Shown here: piece by piece, positions 1-8,277 of the stretch
How positions within the stretch are numbered: the first letter of the stretch is position 1
How the letters are laid out: every line of letters starts with the position of its first letter
From: Asterionellopsis glacialis
Lineage: Eukaryota; Bacillariophyta; Plagiogrammaphyceae; Rhaphoneidales; Asterionellopsidaceae
Direction of reading: 5' to 3'
Assembly (NCBI GenBank): GCA_014885115.2
Contig: WKLE02000847.1
Coordinates: 1-26,699 of the forward strand
DNA length: 26,699 nucleotides
Made by a program: the position numbers and the translations under genes
The notes under the pieces: generated by a model
The model's database searches: none
Told to the model about the DNA's origin: nothing
The model's input: the letters and a program-made list of their open reading frames with translations, nothing else

Positions 1-512
1 AAAAAAAGGAGTCGAATTAATCTAGGGGGTAACATTTTAATGGCGCCAGTCTTATGTAGGAGTAGCTGGTACGAGTTCGTACATGTGGTACGTACCAGGA
101 AGTGAATGATATTCTAATACTTTTTAGGATTTGGATCTTCTCAACCATCTGCTTCAGACGATATGACGGGTATTATGGCACAGTATGAAGCTGAGTGTCG
201 ACCAGAGTGTACCGGTAATAAGCAAAAATAATGAGAACCCTACTTTTGTTGTCAGGGAACAAGCACATTTTCAGAATTCTGGTATTTTCAATCTTGTATT
301 CGTGATTTTTCTAGCGAGAGAAGCCCTGCTCATCATAAAAAAATCGAAGGAAAAGAAGCAGATAGTTCATCTTTTTTTAAGCATCTCCTGCCAAGCAGAA
401 AATACCTACTGGGCAAAAAGCCAAAACTGAAAATATTCAATAGATTGTAAAAGAAGACAACCAACAACTCACGGTGGAATCTCCTCTCTTCCGCAATTTT
501 ACGAACAACATC
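1..512. other. Upstream intergenic region with GTAC palindromes
   Basis: No gene is supported here. AT-rich sequence precedes the FUSC-like gene. Four GTAC tetramers occur between 69 and 95. They include a near-perfect 14-bp inverted repeat at 69-82 and the palindrome GGTACGTACC at 87-96. The same 14-mer with one base different recurs at 13209-13222. The short open frame at 185-430 resembles no family that I know and is probably non-coding. Confidence 0.5.
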
Positions 513-3296
513 ATGGCGCCCAATAAAACAACTACCTCTCCTCAAGTAGCATTAGCACGACTAGAAACAACACTTCGCATGACAGCTGTTGGTTTCATAG
601 CATACACCTTCGCGTATGCTGACCTACCTCGCATCATTCCTTCATCTCAAAAGTATTTACTCGGGATGTTTGGAAGCATTGTTGTGATGAGAATTCCAAC
701 TTACGTGTTTACACCAGGCATCATGGTACCAATCTTTTTGGTCATTAGTTTCTTTGCCTTGGCATCTATCACAGCAGTTTTAGCAGCAGCATCTGTAGGT
801 GATGGGCTCTTTTTAGCTACGATAGCCCTGTGGTCCTTTTGGGTATCATCTTTTCAATATGGACCTTTGTCTAAAATAACATACGTCTTTCCAGCTTTTT
901 TGTTGACGGCATTTGGTCTTTTTGGCATGGGAATGGTGGATTACGTTCAGAATGGAATCGAATTCCAGGTAGACCAGGAGGTGTTAGGGACACTTTTAGC
1001 ACCCATTTCTGGCGGGGAGGCCTCTCTCAACGCTACAAACGGCATAGATAGTCTCTTACCATCATCATTGATACCGTATCTTCCACTCATTATGAAATCG
1101 GTAACGGAACTCCAAGCTGGCGTAAAAGAGGGTGCATTTGATCAAGTGACATCTATAGCTGAAACAGGATTTTTAGCTGGTAGAAATCTTCAATTTAAGT
1201 TAACAGACCAAGGCGATTTATCCATAGTAATCGAAGGAGGGATTTGGATAGTCAAACTTATGTGGACTCAATCTGGACTTGATAACCCTCTTGCAATGAT
1301 GAAGAACTTTATAATAATTTTGCTTTGGTTGATAGTTATTGCCCTTGTAGGACCACTTTTGCCTCCCTGGAGAACATCCCGAAAAGATAACACTCAACTA
1401 TTGATTCCGGATGTATTGAAGGATGCATCCAACTTTTTGGAAGCTGTAGGAGGGCCAGAACACGATTCAACCGATGTCGACAATGCAGCAGAAGTAAATC
1501 ATGTATCGACATCGAAACCAAAGGATGCAGAAAAAGAAGTGGATTCTGCTTTAATTACACGAAGCATGAATCAAGATTTTGGTCTAAGCAAGCGTATTTT
1601 CATTCAAGAATCACCACCATCACATATCCAAGCACTCCGAGAGAAGATCTGGGAATATTCTAACATCATAAATGGTGGTACAACTTCAGGACTTTTTTCT
1701 GCATTTGAGCCACGTTTGCTCGCATGCCGTCTTGGAAAACCAATTTCATGTTCTTGGTTAGCCTTGACAGACCTTCTGGAAACTGTTGAGTCAGTTGTAT
1801 TGGCAACCTTGGCATTTGAATCCATACCCACAACATCTTTAGAAAGTAAACAAAAAACAATGGAAATCCTAAATCAATGTGCTTCAGCAATGGAGATATC
1901 TGACAAGGCGTTTATTGACGATGACGATAACGATGAAAACAGTCAGAATGACCTAAAAAAGACTGATCGCACATTGTCTTCTTACTTTGATCAAATCATA
2001 GAGGAAACCCACACCACTCTTCGTATTAAGACCAACAAGTGGATTGATCTTATGGAGAATAACAACAACGATAATGTTATCATTACACCTGAAGAAAGTA
2101 GGAAGAACTTGATCAAGAATATACTAGTGTGGTTTGTTCCTCCATTATCAATTTTTGTTCGTTTGGTTGAGTTCCCCCTTTCCCCACTACTTATCCTCAG
2201 GGGGAAACGTCGGTTAGATGTTGGTAAACTGATTCATTGTGTCAAATTCTCAATTGGCTTTACAGCTCTAGTTTGTATGACTCATTATTGGGATGGATTC
2301 CGCAATATGGAAGTCACCGATACTGAGTTAAATGAAGAAAGTTCCGGCGTTAAATTCACTGATTCGGCACCTGAAAGCTTTTCAGGTTGGGTCTTGATTT
2401 CCTATTCCTTTGCTACTATGGCGACTACTGAAGGAACCGTGAAAAAGTCGCTCTTTCGATTAATTGGTACACTTATTGGGGGTTTCTCGGCTTGGTTGGG
2501 TCTGTTACTGGCAAGTGATAGTGAAATTGGAATGATCGCATGGTTAACAATAACATCGTTTGTGGCTATTTTCTTTTCCGTTGATAACGAGTCAGTCATC
2601 AAGGCTAGGATGGGCCAATCTAGCAATTATGGATACGGTGGCTTCTACGTTGTTCTAACCCAATCAGTAATTACAATGCAGTTTTTGGGAGGCAATGGTA
2701 ACCGTAACGATCTTGTAGCGGATCGTATTATTTCAAATCTGACTGGAATATTAATGGCAACAGTATTGGCAGTTATACCACCCGCTATATATGGAGGTGA
2801 TCCCTCCCGAGCGCACTTTATTGCTGATGAAATCCAAAATGGTCTTATTCAGTGTATCAAACTTGCGATTGACAAGGATGTTCAAGGTCTTCGGAAATTC
2901 CAGGAATCCCATCTGAAGACTACTCGGGCTTTACGCGGTGATATTTTGTTTCTTATAGATGATGCAAAACGTTTCGAGTCTTTTGCATTCTTTCGTGTCA
3001 ATCCAGCTCTTGAGCATGAAATGGGATCCATGGCATACACATCATTGTCACTTTCCTACCTAGCTCACTTCTCTGCTGATAATCTTGAAGAGGATCCTGA
3101 CCATTACAATGCTGACGAATTGAGGAAAATTCTCCAGGAGCTAGAAAACAAAGTAGATTTGATACACGATGAGACCAAAGATTACACGACAACTCCAGAT
3201 GATACCACCTACTATAAAGCTATCAAGATGATAGAAAAGAGGTCGGATGCTCACAAAACAAATCTTGGCAATATCAGCTGGGGTGCCAAATGGTAA
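513..3296 (+). CDS. FUSC/ALMT-like multi-pass membrane transporter
   Basis: Predicted 927-aa membrane protein without introns. The frame is open from a GTG at 474, but the first ATG is at 513 (context ATCATGGCG), so I start there. Hydrophobic segments form two blocks. The N-terminal block covers about residues 22-145 plus a helix near 264-282, and the second covers about 536-760. Between and after them lie hydrophilic, acidic regions. The second block contains a TEGTVKKSLFRLIGTLIGG stretch (about 639-657), which resembles the signature of the FUSC / aromatic acid exporter / aluminium-activated malate transporter superfamily (TxGAT..K...R..GT..G). Members move organic or aromatic acid anions across the plasma or an internal membrane; the substrate here cannot be read from sequence. 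The duplicated-block layout with a large hydrophilic centre is typical of eukaryotic FUSC-like proteins. It is convergent with the acyltransferase gene, 214 nt away. Confidence 0.75.
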   Translation: MAPNKTTTSPQVALARLETTLRMTAVGFIAYTFAYADLPRIIPSSQKYLLGMFGSIVVMRIPTYVFTPGIMVPIFLVISFFALASITAVLAAASVGDGLFLATIALWSFWVSSFQYGPLSKITYVFPAFLLTAFGLFGMGMVDYVQNGIEFQVDQEVLGTLLAPISGGEASLNATNGIDSLLPSSLIPYLPLIMKSVTELQAGVKEGAFDQVTSIAETGFLAGRNLQFKLTDQGDLSIVIEGGIWIVKLMWTQSGLDNPLAMMKNFIIILLWLIVIALVGPLLPPWRTSRKDNTQLLIPDVLKDASNFLEAVGGPEHDSTDVDNAAEVNHVSTSKPKDAEKEVDSALITRSMNQDFGLSKRIFIQESPPSHIQALREKIWEYSNIINGGTTSGLFSAFEPRLLACRLGKPISCSWLALTDLLETVESVVLATLAFESIPTTSLESKQKTMEILNQCASAMEISDKAFIDDDDNDENSQNDLKKTDRTLSSYFDQIIEETHTTLRIKTNKWIDLMENNNNDNVIITPEESRKNLIKNILVWFVPPLSIFVRLVEFPLSPLLILRGKRRLDVGKLIHCVKFSIGFTALVCMTHYWDGFRNMEVTDTELNEESSGVKFTDSAPESFSGWVLISYSFATMATTEGTVKKSLFRLIGTLIGGFSAWLGLLLASDSEIGMIAWLTITSFVAIFFSVDNESVIKARMGQSSNYGYGGFYVVLTQSVITMQFLGGNGNRNDLVADRIISNLTGILMATVLAVIPPAIYGGDPSRAHFIADEIQNGLIQCIKLAIDKDVQGLRKFQESHLKTTRALRGDILFLIDDAKRFESFAFFRVNPALEHEMGSMAYTSLSLSYLAHFSADNLEEDPDHYNADELRKILQELENKVDLIHDETKDYTTTPDDTTYYKAIKMIEKRSDAHKTNLGNISWGAKW

Positions 3297-3348
3297 AGTA
3301 TTTGGAACATGTCAGATCGTAGTATATAAGCTTAATACTATGTATGAT

Positions 3349-3354
3349 AATAAA
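3349..3354 (+). terminator. Possible polyadenylation signal of the FUSC-like gene
   Basis: An AATAAA hexamer lies 52 nt beyond the stop codon, in AT-rich sequence. It matches the eukaryotic poly(A) signal consensus. Diatom genes often lack a strict signal, so this is only suggestive. Confidence 0.3.
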
Positions 3355-3510
3355 TGATTACTCTATTCTGTTTTGCTATTTATGTACATGGCTGCAATAC
3401 TGAAATTTAAGGCTTTATCAAAGTCATGAATGAGGAGAGAACGCTTTTTAGTTGTCGTTCCTAGATTTAAGTTGTGGCAAATGTAGGAAGTACCACAATG
3501 TGGTCATTTT

Positions 3511-5083
3511 TTAGAAATGCTCCATTGGCATCAACTGTCCTGTGACACGTAGGTCGTCTAACAGCTCCGACTGCTGTAACATTTGAAAATTGTGCATAAC
3601 ACCAAATGTTTTTTTATTCATTCTAAATATAATTGCTGTGTCCAATGGACAGAAATCAAGAAAAGCTTTAGGAGCCGCAAAGCACACCGTCTTAGCTCCT
3701 CCTAAAGACAAATTTGTATCAGCTACGAGGCAGTTTGTAATACGTCCAACACGTCCTGCGAGAGACTCAAGAAATGGCATTTCTCCCGGTTCAAAGTATC
3801 TCCCCTTGGCCAAGATATCCCGTATCGCGTGTGGGTTACGACCAGCACACCGTTGGAATGGGATTTCACTATGGAGATTTCCTCCCATATTACGTTTGAG
3901 CCCAGGTGTAATACCTCTCACTGCAAATGATAGAACAAAAGGATAGAAAAGCTGAGCTTGTTAGAAATTATCCAAAGGCTAATATCGGATTGAACACATT
4001 GCATTTCATATGATCATACTTACTTGAACGAGTCAAGGCAAATATATCCGACGATCTGTTGGCATCGCACAACGCAGCTGTCACCACGTCATTTGAATTG
4101 ACAGATCGTCCAGTTTCTTTCGACAATTCATTTGCTTTTGACTTGACCTTTTCTCGGCTTAGTAACATGTATTGTTTTTTCCGCATCCACATGAATGGCA
4201 TATGCATTACAACCCCAATCAAAAAGGGTAGTCCATAGGCATTTTCAATGTCGCTTTGGTTAAATTCACCAGGAAATAGATCGTGAGAGGCAATCAAAGG
4301 ATTCGTCCAATCAATGGGATGTATTGGTTTGTGACATGTGACATCCGAGATTTGTTTGGCAATATGAAGATACGTCACAAGGTCACCGACAGCATGACTC
4401 ATATCCATATGGATACATGCATACTCATCCGGGAGTGTCACAACTTTAATATTAAACAAAGGTGATCCATTACGGATGCGATCCATGGTAGTATCTTTTG
4501 ACATCAATGGAGCTACGTATTTGTCCATATACTCAAGGTGTCCAGCTTCATCCAGGTCCTTGGGAGATGGAGCATTCAATAAATCGATTTGTTGGACAAA
4601 TGAATGTGATTGTGGTTGAAAGATACCAGGCCTAACATGCAACTCTGTAGCTCCCCAACCTTCAATTTTACCATCAATCTTTCCCGAAAGAACAGGATTT
4701 TCTTCTACCACCGTGTCGACTGCATCCTTGAATTTTTGCAATGCTGCAGGTGACCAACCTTTTACCAATATTAAAGATGATACAGATGGAGCATTACTGA
4801 TAAGTTTGGTCGATCTTGATTTTGAAACTAAAATTGATTCGTCGTCGACTTTGGCTTGTTTTTCCTTATTCGATGGATACAATGTACCTTGATCTTGAAG
4901 TAACCAGTCACCTGCAGACCATGCGTTGCAAACTATGCCACTAGAGGTATGCCTTTTGCTTTTGCTTCTCGTTCTTACTTTGGATGGAACAGTTACGGTC
5001 AAAAAAGCTTTCGAAACATTAGAAGAGTTGGGCAAATTCAAGAGGAGGACTGCCATGACAATCCTGCGTTGTCTGGTCATCAT
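3511..5083 (-). CDS. BAHD-like acyl-CoA acyltransferase, probably plastid-targeted
   Basis: Two exons on the minus strand: 5083-4024 and 3920-3511, joined across a 103-nt GTAAGT...TTGCAG intron (4023-3921). The phase fits and the product is 489 aa. The splice restores a conserved-looking S-M-R-G-I-T-P-G stretch followed by NMGGN, which matches the 'DMRGR...GN' region of BAHD/transferase-family enzymes. The HxxxD catalytic motif is HAVGD at residues 230-234. An N-terminal LSGKI segment and SNDVVTAAL also fit the family. The usual DFGWG motif is degenerate (NLSLGG). Residues 1-26 look like a signal peptide ending VSKA, followed by Phe27 and a Ser/Thr/Arg/Lys-rich stretch. This is the diatom bipartite plastid-targeting pattern (ASAF-like). 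The frame stays open to 5170 only from a TTG, so the ATG at 5083 is preferred. The role, transfer of an acyl group from CoA to an alcohol or amine, is inferred from the family; the substrate is unknown. Confidence 0.75.
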
Positions 5084-5586
5084 TGTTACAGTTGTGTTAA
5101 TTATAAGAAGAAGCACTGGTAATGAGAAAGAAGATACGGCAAGCCGGTAATGAGAAAAAAGATATGGCAAGTTGCTTGTTTTCTGATTTCTCGTTGTTTT
5201 CTTGTCATGGAAGGGTTCGCATTTTCACTAAAGAACAAAACCCGGAACAAAGGATGTCAGAAGTCAGAAGTCGGAACGCTCAGAAAACACAACGAGAATT
5301 CTGGCTTTTTAGACACACAGCCACACGATACGGTACAATCAAAAACGGGTACCTGTGTTAGCGATAACTCAGACATACTAAAAAGAAAAAGGTAACCCTT
5401 GTTGATATCATTTTTTTGTGGGGGGGTTATAAAATATTATTATGTGTGCGAAGTCATGCGAGCGCTATTCCGAACACGTGAAATGTGTGCCACGTTGTTG
5501 TCTCGTTGTCGGATCTTTTGTTAAAAATAATGAGAAAATTACAACTCTGTCATTGATTACCCCTTCCTTGCACTTGTTTGTTCCCC
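5084..5586. promoter_or_regulatory. Divergent intergenic region shared by two genes
   Basis: About 500 nt separate the start codons of the acyltransferase (-) and the F-box/cytochrome b5 gene (+), so it must hold both promoters. A 28-bp direct duplication (5118-5145 and 5146-5173, 24 of 28 identical) sits next to the acyltransferase start. A TATAAAATA at 5428-5436 follows a run of seven or more G. Open frames here are short and resemble nothing. Confidence 0.5.
5428..5436 (+). promoter_or_regulatory. Possible TATA box of the F-box/cytochrome b5 gene
   Basis: TATAAAATA lies about 150 nt upstream of the ATG at 5587, just after a G-run. Position and sequence suit a core promoter, but nothing else confirms it and such strings are common in AT-rich DNA. 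Confidence 0.25.
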
Positions 5587-7107
5587 ATGAAGTCGAGAAC
5601 TGAAATACGGAGAGCTGCAGCTGTAGCAGCTTTGGAAACGCTTCGCGAAGTAGGAAACGTTTTAGTAGTCCTTGTATTGTTGCATTTCTTTTCAGGACAT
5701 TATGGTGATTCTTCTTGGAGTAATCAACCGAATGCTGTAGTAGTCGTGATTGTTCTGTGGTTTTCGTTTTCGTATTGGTTCGCAGAAAAAAGAAATAAAC
5801 CAAATCAAAGTAGTCAACAAACATGCTCACCATCATCTTCAGCAGTAGCGAGTGGAGTGGCTTATCTTTCCAAGGATTCAAAAGAGGTTCCTTCTTGTAA
5901 CCGAGAGGCAAAAACAGATCAACCACAAATGAAAATGAAAACTGGTGACGATTTACTAACAAGGCATATGTTACCTCCTGATGTTTTCATACATATTGGC
6001 TCGTATTTACTTCCACAAGAAGTTACTGCATTAGCTTGTGTGAATCGATCTACCCGAGAGATTATAGATGGAGAGAAAGCATCATCAAATAACAAAAATG
6101 ACATGAAAGGGTCAGCGTCATGCTCGATAAGTGATATTCTTTGGAAAGAATTATGGTATCGTGACTATGGATGGCTTATATTGGATTGGGATGTTGGACA
6201 AGTAGCATTTGAACGTTCTATGAATATCAGTGGCAATAAGAGTTGCAGTACCATTCACAATCCAGGCAATGATGATTCCAACTTTAAATTGATTCAAAGA
6301 CTTGCAAAGGCATTGGAAAAAACAATGGAATCATCATCGTCATCGGACATGACGACTACTATGAAATACTTTTATTTTATGTTTGGGGAGGCCTACATGA
6401 ACTATATGCTTGCTGGTCAGAATACACCAAAGCGAGCACTATTAGGCTTACATTCTCATATATTTGACTTTACCAAATTCCAATATCATCATCCTGGTTT
6501 AGCAGATCCTATCCGTCTTGAATGTGGTAAGGATGCTACAGATTTCTTTGAAGATATTCCTCATTCAAAGGGAGCAAGAAAAATTGCAAGGAAGTTGTGC
6601 ATTATTGCAAATCGCGCCTGTTGTTGGGATTCAACGGCTTTTCTTCGTAATGATTCATCCATAAAATACAATCGTATTCATGAATCTCAAAAATCAAACA
6701 ACAAAAACAAGAGTAGGAGTAATATGGAATGGGGATTATTTCGTCCACCAAATTCAAATTGGTCAATGGAAAACTCTAATACTAGACAGCCTCCAACTTC
6801 TCCTGAAGAAGTGATATTAGGATTGGACCAGTTGTTACCCATGACTGTGACAAAACCACGACGTCCCAATACACTGTATGTGGTACGGGACAAATTTGAC
6901 GCGGAACGGCAAAAGGCTGAAATGTGGGCAAAGGTTCAATCAAATGGATCCTATCTTGTCTTCGCAAAAAAAAATCGAAAGATGATGGGAAATATCCGTG
7001 TTTACTTTGATCCATTTCTTCAACAATGGAGGGCCTGGTATACGGGATTAAATTTTTTTCCTGTATATTTGGATGATCCATTGGATTTGACAATTACACA
7101 CGACTGA
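5587..7107 (+). CDS. Membrane-anchored F-box protein with cytochrome b5-like domain
   Basis: Intronless, 506 aa from the first ATG (the frame opens three codons earlier at a TTG). Order of parts: one or two hydrophobic helices at about 24-37 and 50-66; a polar linker; an F-box at about 128-195, recognisable as LPPDVFIHIGSYLLPQEV, then ACVNRSTR and, after a low-complexity insert, LWKELWYRDYG; then a cytochrome b5-like fold at about 286-338. In the latter, 'IFDFTKF', HHPG and 'GKDATDFFEDIPHS' match the b5 core. The two axial heme ligands are predicted as His302 (in HPG) and His326 (in PHS). F-box proteins normally present substrates to SCF ubiquitin ligases by binding Skp1; b5 domains bind heme or, in some relatives, sterols. 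The residues after 340 are unrecognised apart from a basic, Trp-rich C-terminus. Coupling of heme or lipid sensing to ubiquitination at a membrane is inference. Confidence 0.75.
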   Translation: MKSRTEIRRAAAVAALETLREVGNVLVVLVLLHFFSGHYGDSSWSNQPNAVVVVIVLWFSFSYWFAEKRNKPNQSSQQTCSPSSSAVASGVAYLSKDSKEVPSCNREAKTDQPQMKMKTGDDLLTRHMLPPDVFIHIGSYLLPQEVTALACVNRSTREIIDGEKASSNNKNDMKGSASCSISDILWKELWYRDYGWLILDWDVGQVAFERSMNISGNKSCSTIHNPGNDDSNFKLIQRLAKALEKTMESSSSSDMTTTMKYFYFMFGEAYMNYMLAGQNTPKRALLGLHSHIFDFTKFQYHHPGLADPIRLECGKDATDFFEDIPHSKGARKIARKLCIIANRACCWDSTAFLRNDSSIKYNRIHESQKSNNKNKSRSNMEWGLFRPPNSNWSMENSNTRQPPTSPEEVILGLDQLLPMTVTKPRRPNTLYVVRDKFDAERQKAEMWAKVQSNGSYLVFAKKNRKMMGNIRVYFDPFLQQWRAWYTGLNFFPVYLDDPLDLTITHD

Positions 7108-7271
7108 GTTGAGACATGCCACCATACTGCAGAAAACATCCTAGCTCCCGCTGCCATCCTAACGTTCACATTGAAACATAATCAGCATATCAGAAGGCAA
7201 TCCAACATAGTCTCCTCTGATAGACTGCGAGTACTTTCCTTACGTGCAGCATATTCATATCCGAAGTCAAA

Positions 7272-7577
7272 ATGCCATGGATCCAAAGCAAAGAAGCGGC
7301 ACAAGCTGCTTTGATAAAATTGCAGAAAGACATTGAAGCCCCGCTGGAACGATCGTTTGGAAAATTTGAAATCCTAGGCGCACTAAGCCCAATCAAGGCC
7401 ATTGTTGGAGTGAGTTACTTTTGGAAAGTTCAAATTTCAGATTCTGAATGTGTTCAATTGAGACTGTTTCAATCAGATGAAAACTTGGACGGTCCATCAC
7501 ATATTCTGGCGATGAAAGTGGCAAAAATAGAGGATGACTTTATCTATTTAGACCCTCGCGATGGATATGTGCAGTGA
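7272..7577 (+). CDS. Stefin/cystatin-like cysteine protease inhibitor
   Basis: Small 101-aa protein with no signal peptide, starting at the ATG at 7272, 164 nt after the F-box/b5 stop. Its length is that of intracellular stefins (about 98-100 aa). It has an N-terminal helix-like stretch (about 7-27), then a KAIVG segment at 42-46 aligned with the QxVxG inhibitory loop. This is followed by VSYFWKVQI and VQLRLFQ, which match the stefin pattern of YFIKV and HLRVF strands. The loop Gln is replaced by Lys and Val by Ile, so inhibition of papain-type proteases may be weakened or altered. Identification rests on motif spacing and strand pattern only; the fold could be cystatin-like with another function. 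Both flanking genes look unrelated in function. Confidence 0.6.
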   Translation: MPWIQSKEAAQAALIKLQKDIEAPLERSFGKFEILGALSPIKAIVGVSYFWKVQISDSECVQLRLFQSDENLDGPSHILAMKVAKIEDDFIYLDPRDGYVQ

Positions 7578-8277
7578 TACAATGTTAATTTAAAATGTAA
7601 AGTGTATAGCGGTCTAAACATCACAGAATCATGTCTTTACTGAGCACTCTGAATTGAAGCGATAGGAGCTTGCGAGTGAATGTTTTAACTTTTTTAATCT
7701 TACAAAAATAGTTTGTATAGTACCCTTACCTATATTTCATTTTCAATGTGGATGCGATGCTCTATCCAACTAATCGATGCACTGTAACTGTCGAACGATC
7801 CACCCAAGTTTTCTGGTAGATGAGCAACACCACATTTTTCAAGCTTGATGTTGCTTGTGAGGGTGCAAAATTTCAAGCTTGAGCTGAACAACGGGGCATA
7901 ACTTATTTCCGGAGTCAACCTGTACTCCACCCGGATGCGTTTATCCTGTATTCGAGTTCTCATGGAAGACGGTGTTCACTTTCCTTTTTTAACAATTGAA
8001 ATTTAGTGCAATCAATCATTCATTAAGGACTTAGCAGTGATTCCATATTCCTTCATTCAAGTTTTGCACCTTGTATGGTTATCGATCGGGCCAGTAACTA
8101 GGTACCTCATTCAGTCATTTGATATTACAATAGACCCAAATCAAAGTAAGGTGAATCGGGTATACCTTTTTTTTGCAGAGAAGTCAACACAAACTATAAA
8201 TAACATGAAGTTGTGATAGGCCCCTCAGTCACTTAGGAACCACACGCGTAGCCCTTTTAAACAAAAAGGAAGCAATC
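7578..8277. other. Intergenic region between cystatin-like and pyrophosphatase genes
   Basis: About 700 nt of AT-rich sequence containing the 3' ends of a + strand gene and a - strand gene. The only notable frame is a 77-codon minus-strand ORF with ATG at 7963 and stop at 7730. It has no recognisable domain, signal or repeat. I see no RNA gene. Confidence 0.4.
7730..7963 (-). CDS. Unrecognised small ORF
   Basis: A 77-aa frame from a true ATG. The predicted protein begins MRTRIQDKRIRVEYR and is mixed hydrophilic, without membrane segment, signal peptide or known motif. It sits alone between a convergent gene end and the 3' end of the pyrophosphatase gene. It could be a real small gene, one exon of a gene, or chance. 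I cannot choose between these from sequence alone. Confidence 0.15.
   Translation of the reverse strand: MRTRIQDKRIRVEYRLTPEISYAPLFSSSLKFCTLTSNIKLEKCGVAHLPENLGGSFDSYSASISWIEHRIHIENEI

Noticed and set aside
474..512. GTG start for the FUSC-like gene, and TTG starts at 5170, 5578, 11467, 18282 and 18871
   Set aside because: This is nuclear eukaryotic DNA; the first in-frame ATG was used in every case.
3590..3946. 118-codon plus-strand ORF
   Set aside because: It is antisense to exon 2 of the acyltransferase, whose motifs and splice phase are well supported.
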